From contig NZ_CP059154.1 of NCBI RefSeq assembly GCF_013456555.2, forward strand, positions 2,604,001 through 2,668,000: a stretch of DNA of 64,000 nt, in the 5' to 3' direction. Of this stretch, positions 1-8,046 are shown one piece after another. The stretch is from Natrinema zhouii (GTDB taxonomy: Archaea; Halobacteriota; Halobacteria; Halobacteriales; Natrialbaceae). Under the pieces are notes generated by a model. The model was not told where the DNA came from and searched no databases. It worked only from the letters and a program-made list of their open reading frames with translations. The translations under genes and the position numbers were made by a program. Position 1 is the first letter of the stretch. Each line of letters opens with the position of its first letter.

Positions 1-1
1 A

Positions 2-259
2 TCATACGAAGACGCGATCGCCGTCATCAAAGAGACCCACCGCTCGGTCACGGTCGCGAAGCTCGTCGACCGAAACGGAGCCGTCGTCTTCACCTCCGCC
101 GAGATGGATATCGACGACTGGGAGACGGAGTGGGAGCACGCAAAACGCCGCATGTCCGTCGACGTCGAGGCGTACGACTGTCCGCACGACAGCGTCGGCT
201 GTTTCGCCGACGATCTCTGCGTGCAGTGTCAGATCGATAGAGTCCAGGAGCGATACTGA
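2..259 (+). CDS. C-terminal part of an uncharacterised Cys/His-containing protein
   Basis: The gene starts before the window; 85 residues are visible before the TGA stop. The fragment is acidic and ends with a cluster of metal-type ligands: a C-x-H pair (CPH), then a single Cys (VGCF), then CVQC. That spacing could form a small zinc site. I do not recognise the family. High GC at third positions and an acidic composition support real coding. The next gene starts 89 bases downstream on the same strand and has its own regulatory repeat, so co-transcription is not implied. Confidence 0.6.
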   Translation, partial: SYEDAIAVIKETHRSVTVAKLVDRNGAVVFTSAEMDIDDWETEWEHAKRRMSVDVEAYDCPHDSVGCFADDLCVQCQIDRVQERY

Positions 260-319
260 CCGCTAACGAGACGTCTCGAGCGCGTGAACGACTCGAAACG
301 GCGCACTCATGCCTTCGCG

Positions 320-341
320 TTTAGGGGACCCATCCCCTAAA
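320..341 (+). promoter_or_regulatory. Perfect inverted repeat over the promoter of the 349 gene
   Basis: TTTAGGGGA, four spacer bases, then TCCCCTAAA: two 9-bp arms that match perfectly. The repeat ends seven bases before the ATG at 349. With a leaderless start, the TATA position would fall on the left arm (TTTA at 320-323). A dimeric repressor bound here would block TBP/TFB, so an operator is the simplest reading. A short RNA hairpin is less likely because no long leader is present. Confidence 0.5.
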
Positions 342-348
342 CGGGGAT

Positions 349-1635
349 ATGGCGGATGCTCGACTCGGTGGGGCGTTCGATGGGTCACAGCGAAACGCGG
401 CACTGGCCTGGGTTATTACGATCGTGCTTGTCGCGCTCGCTATCAATCACGGACTCGCAGACTCGTACCGGTGGCTCGCCTTCACCGCGTTTGCAGTCGC
501 GATCGTGTTGCTCCCGGTCGCCGCGTTTCGGGACCCCCTCGCGATGCCGCCCTGGGAACTGCTGGTTCTCGTTTTACTGCCCGTCGTCGATGCGACGGTG
601 CTCGGCGAGTCGTTCCTGACGTCGATCGTGACCTACCTCGCCGTCGCTGCAGTCGCGCTCGTCGCGTGCGTCGAGCTCGATCGGTTCACTGCGGTTCGTA
701 TGAACCACGCGTTCGCGGTCACGCTCGTCGTGTTCACGACGCTGGCCGTCGCCGGCGCGTGGAACGTCGCGCAGTGGCTCGCCGACGTGACGTTCGAGAC
801 GAACTACATTCTGGACGGCCGCTCGCAGGACGCGGCCAATCGCGCGTTGATGATCAACTTCGCGTACGCGGCGGTCGCCGGCCTGCTCGCGGGGTTCGTC
901 TTCAGCCGTTACTTCCAGTCGTACGGTGTGGACGAAGTCGATACCCAGCGCACGTCTGCACCGCAGAAGTCCTCGCCCGACTCGGAATCGGATCCCGTTC
1001 CGACGCTGATACGGGATCGACTGGACGCCCCCGACAAATTCGTCAATCTGCTCTCTCGCGTCATGCAGGCGGCGCTCGCCGTCATCCTGATTTACGGGAT
1101 CGTTACCCGCGATCTGACGACGGTCTCGAACACCGCCATCGCACTCGGGATCACCTTCCTCCCCGCCGTCCTCGAGCGGGACGCCAAACTGCCGCTCGAG
1201 CCGGGACTCGTGTTCTGGCTCACCGCGGCCGTGTTTCTCCACGTGCTCGGCTCGGCCGGCCTCTACGCGCTGATCGGTCCGTGGGATAGCCTGACGCACA
1301 CGGTTTCTGCGTCGATCGTCGCCGCGGCGGGCTACGCGGTCGTCCGGGCGATCGACCTCTACACCGATGAAATCTACATCCCACCCGCGATGCTATTCGC
1401 GTTCATCCTCGTGTTCGTCCTGGCCTTCGGCGTCGTCTGGGAACTCATGGAGTTCGGCATCGACTGGAGCGCACAACGGCTCGGCCTCGACGCGGTCCTC
1501 GCGCAACACGGCCTGAACGATACGATCGTCGACCTCGTCTACGACGCCGTCGGAGCCGTCGTCGCCGCGATCTGGGGCTCGTTCTACCTCACCGATCTCT
1601 CCCAGCGGATCGCAGGCCGACTCGATGGATCGTAG
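349..1635 (+). CDS. Polytopic membrane protein, C-terminal half YjdF/DUF2238-like
   Basis: 428 residues with about 12 hydrophobic segments in two blocks. Six lie in residues 20-182 and six in 238-415, joined by a hydrophilic Ser/Asp/Glu-rich linker at about 188-225. The second block carries charged residues inside membrane segments in the order D-x-x-x-H (WDSLTHT), WELMEFGID and DTIVDLVYDAVGA. This order resembles the YjdF/DUF2238 family of uncharacterised inner-membrane proteins. No catalytic role is established for that family and I assign none. The ATG at 349 was chosen because it lies just after the inverted repeat and no other in-frame start fits before the first membrane segment. Confidence 0.75.
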   Translation: MADARLGGAFDGSQRNAALAWVITIVLVALAINHGLADSYRWLAFTAFAVAIVLLPVAAFRDPLAMPPWELLVLVLLPVVDATVLGESFLTSIVTYLAVAAVALVACVELDRFTAVRMNHAFAVTLVVFTTLAVAGAWNVAQWLADVTFETNYILDGRSQDAANRALMINFAYAAVAGLLAGFVFSRYFQSYGVDEVDTQRTSAPQKSSPDSESDPVPTLIRDRLDAPDKFVNLLSRVMQAALAVILIYGIVTRDLTTVSNTAIALGITFLPAVLERDAKLPLEPGLVFWLTAAVFLHVLGSAGLYALIGPWDSLTHTVSASIVAAAGYAVVRAIDLYTDEIYIPPAMLFAFILVFVLAFGVVWELMEFGIDWSAQRLGLDAVLAQHGLNDTIVDLVYDAVGAVVAAIWGSFYLTDLSQRIAGRLDGS

Positions 1636-1740
1636 CTAGCTCGTGTCGGCTCGAGCGATACTGGCCGGTCCGAGTCAGCTCGAGCCGCGTTCACTCCAGT
1701 CCGTTCGAGCCGGTTCCAGCCGAAAAACGAGTGTGGGCGC

Positions 1741-2601
1741 TCAGTCGGCCACTTCGGTCAACCGCTGTACCTCGTCGTCGCTGAGCGAAAGCTGTGACGC
1801 GGCGACGTTCGACTCGAGGTGGTCCGGATCCGAGGTGCCCGGGATGGGGAGCATCACGTCCGAGCGCTCGAGCAGCCACGCCAGTCCGATCTGTCGTCGG
1901 GTCGCGTCGTGCTCGGCCGCGATCTCGTCGAGGAGGTCGCCGTGTTCGTCCAGATCGTCGCCGTTGATCGGGGCCCACGGGATGAAGCCGATGTCCTCGT
2001 CGTCACAGATCTCGAGCACCTCCTTGCTCCCGCGATCGTTCAGGTTGTAGCGGTTCTGAACGGTCGCGATTTCGACCTGTTCGCGAGCCGTATCGAGGAG
2101 TTCGGGTGAGACGTTGCTGACGCCGACCTCGTCGACGACGCCTTCGTCTTTGAGTTCCGCGAAGGTCGCGACGGAGTCCGCGTACGGCGTGTCGTCGTCC
2201 GGTCGGTGGAACTGGAAGAGATCGATGGTGTCCGTCCGGAGCCGATCGAGCGAGGTAAGCACCTGATTGCGGATGTAGTCCGGATCGCCGTGGGCGATCC
2301 AGTCGCCCTCGCGGTTGCGCAGCAGGCCGGCCTTGGTCGCGACCAGCACGTCGTCGGGGTCGCCGATTGCCTCGCCGATGAGTCGCTCGCTCGCGGCGGG
2401 GCCGTAGGAGTCGGCCGTGTCGATGAGGTCGACGCCGCAGTCGACCGCGTGCTCGACGACTTCGCGTGCGGTCTCCTCGTCCTCGGGCGCGCCGATGATG
2501 TCATCGCCGGTGAGGCGCATCGCGCCGAAACCCAGCCGGTGAACGGTCGAACCGCCGATCTCGAACGTATCGCTCTCGTTTGTAATCGAGTTACTGCTCA
2601 C
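1741..2601 (-). CDS. Aldo/keto reductase
   Basis: 286-residue soluble NAD(P)H-dependent oxidoreductase with a TIM-barrel fold, close to the usual family length. The catalytic tetrad is visible: D61 and Y66 in LIDTADSYG, K90 in VATKAG and H132 in FQFHRPD. The C-terminal cofactor-binding stretch (IPGTSDPDHLESN) is also present. The physiological carbonyl substrate cannot be inferred. It stands alone and converges on the membrane protein gene ending at 1635. It is distinct from the second aldo/keto reductase at 18271-19242. Confidence 0.9.
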   Translation of the reverse strand: MSSNSITNESDTFEIGGSTVHRLGFGAMRLTGDDIIGAPEDEETAREVVEHAVDCGVDLIDTADSYGPAASERLIGEAIGDPDDVLVATKAGLLRNREGDWIAHGDPDYIRNQVLTSLDRLRTDTIDLFQFHRPDDDTPYADSVATFAELKDEGVVDEVGVSNVSPELLDTAREQVEIATVQNRYNLNDRGSKEVLEICDDEDIGFIPWAPINGDDLDEHGDLLDEIAAEHDATRRQIGLAWLLERSDVMLPIPGTSDPDHLESNVAASQLSLSDDEVQRLTEVAD

Positions 2602-2975
2602 GGCTGTACTGTCAGTCTCTGCCCTCTTGAGGAGTGGGCTTCCCCGAACGGAATGCCGGTTGTATGGTCACTCGAGGTTCGTAATCATTGCTCGGCATGT
2701 TGTCGGACGGGACCGACCGTTTAAACCTCAGGCCGCGTTCGCGGTACCTTGGGCTCTCTGACGACGCGAACCTCTGATTCTCTCGGCCCGAAACGGCTCC
2801 ATCGTTCGGAACGACTTCGCGTCGACTGCTCGAGGGATGACGGCTCCTCGCTGACTGCACCGCGTCCGATCCGAATCGGTTCGCCGTCGAGTTCGTTGGC
2901 CTGGCTCCGGGCCGATGAGGGTCGGGACCGAATCGTCCACATCGTACTTATGTTCCCACCGTCCGTCGCGCCGAT
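2602..2975. other. Intergenic stretch before the gene remnant
   Basis: 374 bases between the aldo/keto reductase start and a gene remnant. Short open frames exist on both strands but lack acidic composition or family motifs. A TATA-like element (TACTTATG at about 2945-2952) precedes the remnant's ATG at 2976 by roughly 25-30 bases. I see no RNA gene or mobile element here. Confidence 0.4.
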
Positions 2976-3190
2976 ATGAACGGCACTCGCGAAGCGATTC
3001 TGGACTGTCTCGGGACGCTTCCCGACCGCCCCGATCCGGCCGTCGAGACCGTCTCGAGTACGAGCGCCGACAGGTTCGAGCGCCGACTCCTCGAGTACGA
3101 CATCGAATCAGCTGGCTCGAGCCCTGCTACCGTGCTCTCTGTCACACCGAAAAGGGACTCGGCGCGTTCTCCCTCCTCGATGCGGTCTAA
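2976..3190 (+). pseudogene. Frameshifted remnant of a small protein gene
   Basis: A TATA-like box at about 2945-2952 precedes an ATG that opens MNGTREAILDCLGTLPDRPD, an ordinary-looking acidic haloarchaeal start. Around base 3110 the GC-rich third-position pattern moves to another frame, which reads ISWLEPCYRALCHTEKGLGA and stops with TAA after LLDAV. The first frame continues as low-quality Ser/Arg-rich sequence. The simplest explanation is one small frameshift in a gene of about 70 codons. I do not recognise the family. The remnant sits beside the tRNA-Phe integration hotspot. Confidence 0.4.
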
Positions 3191-3338
3191 TCCGTCTCAT
3201 CGGTTGAAAGACTGAAATTCAGCGGTTCTCGAGCAGCGCAATCCCTTCATCGCAGCTCGAATCCCACCAGGGATCTCGGGGGAGAAATACTGTCGAAACC
3301 CACTCTGTCCGGTTACTAGAGAACGTTTCGGAGAAGTA

Positions 3339-3360
3339 TGCCGCCTCCCGGATTGTGAAC
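3339..3360 (-). repeat. Displaced, decayed copy of the tRNA-Phe 3' end (att-like)
   Basis: The first 16 bases (TGCCGCCTCCCGGATT) equal the 3' end of the tRNA-Phe gene as read on this strand. The match then decays (GTGAAC instead of TGAACC). It has the same orientation as the tRNA and lies about 260 bases from it. This is what remains when elements integrate at a tRNA 3' end and displace the original end. Confidence 0.55.
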
Positions 3361-3478
3361 TACGCCGGAGAACCTGCGCGAAGCGCAGAACCTCCGTCTA
3401 GTTCAAATCCGTTCGGGTGCAGTTTCGCGGCCGACGACTCACTCGCTCCGCTCGTTCGTATTGTCGGCCGTAGAAACA

Positions 3479-3501
3479 TGCCGCCTCCCGGATTTGAACC
3501 G
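3479..3501 (-). repeat. Displaced copy of the tRNA-Phe 3' end (att-like)
   Basis: 23 bases are identical to bases 3601-3623, which cover the acceptor and T-arm end of tRNA-Phe. The sequence beyond this is unrelated and cannot fold into a tRNA. Bases 3428-3435 and 3463-3470 (CGGCCGAC / GTCGGCCG, with GTTTC / GAAAC outside) form a hairpin next to the copy. That mirrors the hairpin next to the true tRNA. Confidence 0.65.
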
Positions 3502-3563
3502 AAACCAGACGTGCTCGCTTCGCTGCGCGCGACTGGTAGGGTTCAGAATCCGGTCGGCGTCGT

Positions 3564-3598
3564 TTCTGCGCTTCCTCACTTCGTTCGTCGCCGCAGAA
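3564..3598 (-). terminator. Hairpin directly downstream of tRNA-Phe
   Basis: TTCTGCG (3564-3570) pairs with CGCAGAA (3592-3598), two bases past the tRNA 3' end in its direction of transcription. It may act in 3'-end processing or termination. Similar TTTCT/AGAAA-based hairpins sit beside the displaced tRNA ends at 3479 and 8082. Confidence 0.4.
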
Positions 3599-3600
3599 TA

Positions 3601-3674
3601 TGCCGCCTCCCGGATTTGAACCGGGGACAGCTCGATCTTCAGTCGAGTGCTCTCCCAGTCTGAGCTAAGGCGGC
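3601..3674 (-). tRNA. tRNA-Phe (anticodon GAA)
   Basis: A 74-base cloverleaf. The acceptor is GCCGCCT/AGGCGGC with discriminator A. The D arm is GCTC...GAGC, the anticodon stem CTCGA/TCGAG with loop CTGAAGA, and the T arm CCCGG-TTCAAAT-CCGGG. The anticodon GAA reads Phe codons. No intron and no encoded CCA. Partial copies of its 3' end at 3479 and 3339 mark it as an integration target. Confidence 0.95.
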
Positions 3675-3895
3675 CTACCACACTCTCCGGCCATGGTATA
3701 AAAAAGGATTTCGAATCGGGATCGGCGTTCCGTCCTGCTTACAGGAGGCGGACGGACGATCAGTCGACTCGAGTAAGTCATCGAAAAACGAGTAACGGAG
3801 AGGATACGGGAACATATATACAGGATTACCCGTCGTCTGTTGGAATATCAGATATTCAAGACACCCTTTTCTGCACTGGAGAGTAGTATCCTGTT

Positions 3896-4342
3896 ATGGA
3901 AACCCTTACCTCGAGCCAAGCGGAACAGGAGCTCTCCGCAGACACCATCCTCGAGCTACTGGCCAATCGGCGGCGACGGTACCTGCTGTACGCATTGCGC
4001 GGGCGAGAGGATCCGATCGAGCTATCGACGCTGGCCGAGACGGTCGCGGGCTGGGAACACGACGTCCCGCCGGACGAGGTCGCGAAAAACGAGTACAAGA
4101 GCGTCTACGTCTCGTCGGTCCAGTGCCACGTCCCGAAACTCGACGACGCGGGCGTCGTCGACCACAACGAGGACAACCACACCGTCATCCTCGCAGATAA
4201 CTTCGACCAGCTCGAGCCCTACCTCCGGATCGTCGTCAAGGACGAACCGGAGAACTCGACGCTACACGCCGCTCTCCAGACCGAGTCGGGCGACGGCCTA
4301 CTCGGCCAGATCCGGGAGAACGTCGCACGACTCAAACAGTGA
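3896..4342 (+). CDS. DUF7344-type winged-helix regulator
   Basis: 148-residue acidic protein with an ArsR-like winged-helix layout. After a short leader comes ILELLANRRRRYLLYAL (recognition-type helix start), then a second helix region around LAETVAGWE. Next is VYVSSVQCHVPKLDDAGV, a pattern typical of the haloarchaeal DUF7344 family, followed by a wing at VVDHNEDNHTVIL. I infer a DNA-binding regulator. Its target is unknown. TATATA-like sequence lies around 3812-3820 and a TTTTCTG stretch lies closer to the start. Two further DUF7344-type genes occur at 35177 and 44048. Confidence 0.75.
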   Translation: METLTSSQAEQELSADTILELLANRRRRYLLYALRGREDPIELSTLAETVAGWEHDVPPDEVAKNEYKSVYVSSVQCHVPKLDDAGVVDHNEDNHTVILADNFDQLEPYLRIVVKDEPENSTLHAALQTESGDGLLGQIRENVARLKQ

Positions 4343-5050
4343 CGACCGCGGCGCGTATCGCGCTCTGTGTCCATCGTCCGACTGATCGACTCGAGGCCTC
4401 TCGTCCGTGTTCGGCGACCGCGGACTCGCTCGCCGCTTTTCTATTCATCTCTGCCGGTGCTTAATCTCGTTCTCAGGGCTCGAGTCGCTATCCGAAACGA
4501 AGTCTGCCGCTCGCCAGTTGTTCACGAGAAAACACTGGGCTCGAGCGTGGCTCGTCCAGAATCTGACGAGGCACTAGTAACCCATTATACTATATACAGG
4601 CCTCAAATCGCCTAGTTAGCGACGGTACACGAACGCACGTGTGTTGCGATTGGTATCGATTACTCGATCCGATAGCACCGACGGATCGGACGCGCGTTCG
4701 ACGCGGCCCTCAAGGACTCGTGTGACTGCCCGTCCAGCCTCGCTGCGCTGATAGGGATCCCTGCCAGGAGAGCTTCCGCTACGGATTCGGCTGTAGAGGC
4801 CGTAATACGTGCGTTTGGGTGGAGGGAAGCAGCATGTACACCATCCAGACGCGTTCTGAGGACCCGACGTCGTCAATTGTGGTTCCCGCCTGACCCGATG
4901 GGAACTACTGCTACTCCGAAAGCACCGGATACCTCAGCAGCGTACTCCGAACTGACCAGTAATTCTGAACAGGAGATGAAATCAAAACAGAATCATCTTT
5001 CGTAACCGTAGTTTGAGGATTACAATACTATCCGTTAGTGATTACCAGAT
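4343..5050. other. 708-base gap without a supported gene
   Basis: Separates the DUF7344 gene from the large lipoprotein gene. Base composition is mixed and AT-richer toward the right end. An open frame of 86 codons on the minus strand (4616-4876) is basic, Cys/Pro-rich and lacks any motif, so I do not call it. Near the lipoprotein ATG (5051), CAATACTA at about 5021-5028 is a plausible TATA box. No inverted repeats or tRNA fragments were found. Confidence 0.4.
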
Positions 5051-7831
5051 ATGGATTACAGTCCGACCAGAAGAACTGTCATCACATCGAGTGGGTTGCT
5101 CACAGCCGGCCTCGCCGGCTGTATGGGCGCCATTCAGGAAGATAACGATCCGGAAGAGACGTCCACGAACGCGCTTCAAGTCCAACAAGTGGACGGCCCA
5201 GCACCGGTCGACCTCGGGACGGCCTGTGACTTTTCGATCCTGGCAAAGTCCGGAATATCGAGCGTTCCCAATTCCGACGTGGCAGGGGACATCGGCGTGA
5301 GTCCGATCGGTTCGACCGCCATAACCGGGTTCGATCTAACGCTGGACGAATCTGGCGTCTACTCGACGTCGACGCAGGTGGACGGGCGGGTGTACGCGGC
5401 CGATTATGCGGAGCCGACCCCGTCCAGATTGACCACGGCCGTGAGCGATATGGAAGCCGCGTTCACCGATGCGTACGGCCGCGTCCCACCGGACGTTACG
5501 GAGTTAGGTGGCGGCAATATCGGTGGGGAGACGCTTACCCCGGGCGTCTACAACTGGAGTACGGACGTCCTGATCGACGACGATATCACCATCGAGGGTG
5601 GCCCGGATGACACCTGGATCTTCCAGATCGCGGGGGATCTCACCGTGGCGAGCGGGGTGACAGTTAATCTGGAAGGGGGCGCACAGGCCGAAAACATCGT
5701 CTGGGTAGTCGCCGGCGGTGCCGGTGTCGAGATCGGGACGGACGCGAACTTTGCGGGGGTCGTGCTGGCGCAGACGGGGATCAACGTGCTCACCAACGCA
5801 ACGGTGGACGGCTGTTTGTACGCCCAAACCGACGTCAATCTTCAGATGGCGACGGTCACCGGGTGCGACTGCGATCTCGTCGACCTGCGAGTGGACTCGG
5901 CGTGTGAAGATGAGGACGGGGAGATCACGGTAACGAACCCCAACGACGTCTCGGTAATGGTAACCGTCACCGGTCCCGATGCGTACGAGGAGACGATGGA
6001 GGTTCCCGCCGGCGGTTCGGCGACGTGGGGGACTCTCGCGGACGGAACGTATTCGCTCGAGACCGACAATATCGCAATCGGTCTCGATATCACGACGCTC
6101 GACATTAGTTGCGATCCGACCGTCCCCGACGTCGTAACGACGCCAGCGACGGACGTCAACGGCTCGACGGCCACGCTCAACGGTGAGTTGACCGACCTCG
6201 GCGACTTCGACACCGTCGATGTCTTCTTCGAGTGGCGTGAGCTCGGCACGGACGAGTGGATCGCCACCGACACACAGACGCTCGACGCGCCCGGCGACTT
6301 TAGCGCCGGAATCGAGGGTCTCGAGCCCGGCAACACGTACGAGTTCCGGGCGGTCGGGCTGGCGAACGGCGAGCGGATCGAAGGGGCCACGCTTCGCATC
6401 ATCAAGACGGTCCCAGGTGTTCCGGAGGTCGTCACGTCGCCGGCGACGGAAGTCAACGGCTCGACGGCCACGCTCAACGGCGAACTGCTCGATCTCGGGG
6501 ACTTCGACGCGGTCGACGTCTTCTTCGAGTGGCGTGAACTCGGCACGGACGAGTGGACCGCAACCGAGACTCAGACGCTCGACGCGCCCGGCGACTTTAG
6601 CGCCGGAATCGAGGGCCTCGAGCCCGGTGGTACGTACGAATTCCGGGCGGTCGCAGTGACCGATGACACGCGCGACGAAGGAGCCGTTCTCTCGTTCACC
6701 AAAGACGAACCCGGCGCACCCATCGTCGAAACCCAGACGGCGACGGAGATCAACGGATCGACGGCGACGCTCAACGGTGAATTGATCGAGATCGGGGACT
6801 TCGATTCCGTCGATGTCTTCTTCGAATGGCGTGCGATCGGCGAGGAAGACTGGACTGCCACCGAGTCCCAGACGCTCGACGCACCCGGCGACTTCAGCGC
6901 TGGAATCGAGGGCCTCGAGCCCGGCACCACGTACGAATTCCGGGCGGTCGTCGTGGCCAATGGCACGCGTGAGGAAGGAACCATCGTCTCGTTCACCAAA
7001 GCTGAGGCCGGCGTCCCCAATGTCGAGACACAGCCGGCGACGGAGATCAACGGTTCGACCGCGACGCTCAACGGTGAGTTGACCGACCTCGGCGACTTCG
7101 ACACGGTCGACGTCTTCTTCGAGTGGCGTGAGCTCGGCGCGGACGAGTGGATCGCCACCGAGTCCCAGACGCTCGACGCGCCCGGTGACTTCAGCGCCGG
7201 GATCGAAGGCCTCGAACTCGGTACCACGTACGAGTTCCGGGCAGTCATGGTCGCGAACGGCGAACGGTTCCTCGGAGCCACGCTCTCGTTCACCAAATTC
7301 GGGCCGGACGAGTTGGACGTCGAGACGGAGCCAGCGACGGAGGTCAACGGCTCGACGGCCACGCTCAACGGCGAACTGCTCGAACTCGAGGGTGCAGCGG
7401 AGGTTACCGTCTACTTCCTGTACCGCGTCGAGGGAACGACGGTGTGGATGTTCACCGACGAAGCGGTCCTCACCGAACCCGGACCGTTCAGCGCGACGGC
7501 GACGAACCTCGAGACGGGCACGACCTACGAGTTCCGAGCGGTCGCCCAGGTGGGCGACATGGTGGTGTACGGCGATATTCTGGAGTTCACAAAGGAACCC
7601 GATGACGGCGATGACGGAGATGACGGCGATGATGGAGATGACGGCGATGACGGTGACGATGGGAAGAACAAGAAGAAGAAAAAGCGCGAATACAAGCGCG
7701 CAAAACGCGAGTACGAGGAGTACAAAAAGAAATACGAGAAAGGGAAGGTGAACAAGAAGCAACTCAAAAAGAAGCGACACGCGTACGAGCGCGCAAAACG
7801 CGAGTACGAGGAGTACGTAGAGGACTGTTAG
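5051..7831 (+). CDS. Tat-lipoprotein with ice-binding-type DUF3494 domain, five Fn3-like repeats and a basic tail
   Basis: 926 residues. Residues 7-24 form a twin-arginine lipoprotein signal (RR, hydrophobic stretch, LAGC with Cys24 as lipid anchor). Residues about 52-275 match the DUF3494 beta-solenoid of ice-binding-like proteins (FSILAKSGIS, TPGVYNWST, WIFQIAGDLTVASG, VVLAQTGINV). A Cys-rich linker domain runs to about 357. Five Fn3-like repeats of 99 residues (359 to about 850) share NGSTATLNGEL and GTTYEFRAV. The end is a (DDG)n acidic stretch, then a Lys/Arg/Glu/Tyr-rich segment with REYKRAKREYEEY and HAYERAKREYEEY, ending EDC. I infer a cell-surface adhesin or scaffold. Actual ice binding is doubtful in a halophile. 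Confidence 0.85.
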   Translation: MDYSPTRRTVITSSGLLTAGLAGCMGAIQEDNDPEETSTNALQVQQVDGPAPVDLGTACDFSILAKSGISSVPNSDVAGDIGVSPIGSTAITGFDLTLDESGVYSTSTQVDGRVYAADYAEPTPSRLTTAVSDMEAAFTDAYGRVPPDVTELGGGNIGGETLTPGVYNWSTDVLIDDDITIEGGPDDTWIFQIAGDLTVASGVTVNLEGGAQAENIVWVVAGGAGVEIGTDANFAGVVLAQTGINVLTNATVDGCLYAQTDVNLQMATVTGCDCDLVDLRVDSACEDEDGEITVTNPNDVSVMVTVTGPDAYEETMEVPAGGSATWGTLADGTYSLETDNIAIGLDITTLDISCDPTVPDVVTTPATDVNGSTATLNGELTDLGDFDTVDVFFEWRELGTDEWIATDTQTLDAPGDFSAGIEGLEPGNTYEFRAVGLANGERIEGATLRIIKTVPGVPEVVTSPATEVNGSTATLNGELLDLGDFDAVDVFFEWRELGTDEWTATETQTLDAPGDFSAGIEGLEPGGTYEFRAVAVTDDTRDEGAVLSFTKDEPGAPIVETQTATEINGSTATLNGELIEIGDFDSVDVFFEWRAIGEEDWTATESQTLDAPGDFSAGIEGLEPGTTYEFRAVVVANGTREEGTIVSFTKAEAGVPNVETQPATEINGSTATLNGELTDLGDFDTVDVFFEWRELGADEWIATESQTLDAPGDFSAGIEGLELGTTYEFRAVMVANGERFLGATLSFTKFGPDELDVETEPATEVNGSTATLNGELLELEGAAEVTVYFLYRVEGTTVWMFTDEAVLTEPGPFSATATNLETGTTYEFRAVAQVGDMVVYGDILEFTKEPDDGDDGDDGDDGDDGDDGDDGKNKKKKKREYKRAKREYEEYKKKYEKGKVNKKQLKKKRHAYERAKREYEEYVEDC
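6125..7600 (+). repeat. Five in-frame 297-bp tandem repeats
   Basis: The conserved string GG(C/A/T)TCGAC(G/C) recurs at 6161, 6458, 6755, 7052 and 7349, spaced exactly 297 bases (99 codons). Units 1-4 share long near-identical blocks; unit 5 is more diverged. They encode the Fn3-like modules of the lipoprotein. The exact period with no length variation points to duplication by recombination. Confidence 0.9.
7601..7663 (+). repeat. (DDG)n low-complexity coding repeat
   Basis: A 9-base period (GAT GAC GGN) encodes alternating Asp-Asp-Gly triplets between the last Fn3-like unit and the basic tail. The stretch is likely an extended, negatively charged spacer. Repeat number could vary by slippage. 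Confidence 0.8.
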
Positions 7832-7965
7832 AACGCATCCTGATCCGGTCGATTGATCGGTTTTGGGTCACATTCGATCGCGCGACCGTGACGTCGCTTC
7901 GGCCGTTTTCTTCAGTGTCCGATACGGAGAGCGACGTTGGATGGCGTTCGTACAGAATGTGGGTT

Positions 7966-7985
7966 GGCTCGAGCGGGTTCGAGCC
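7966..7985 (-). repeat. Degenerate copy of the tRNA-Val 3' end
   Basis: GGCTCGAGCGGGTTCGAGCC matches the tRNA-Val end (GGCTCGGGCGGGTTCGAACC) at 18 of 20 positions in the same orientation. It lies outside the better copy at 8082, so it may record an older integration. A chance near-match is possible because the motif is self-complementary. Confidence 0.35.
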
Positions 7986-8046
7986 ACCTGAACTTCGCTC
8001 ACTAGCGTTCGCTCGTTCCGTAGTTTAACCCACCACTCGCGACGAA

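Noticed and set aside
3355..3681. Open frames over the tRNA-Phe end copies
   Set aside because: They translate tRNA and att sequence; no protein is expected.
4616..4876. 86-codon minus-strand frame in the 4.3-5.0 kb gap
   Set aside because: Basic, Cys/Pro-rich, no motif, no promoter; unlike neighbouring coding sequence.
5504..7780. Long minus-strand open frame (758 codons) opposite the lipoprotein gene
   Set aside because: It mirrors the five repeats, is basic and repetitive, and exists because GC-rich third positions suppress stops on the other strand.
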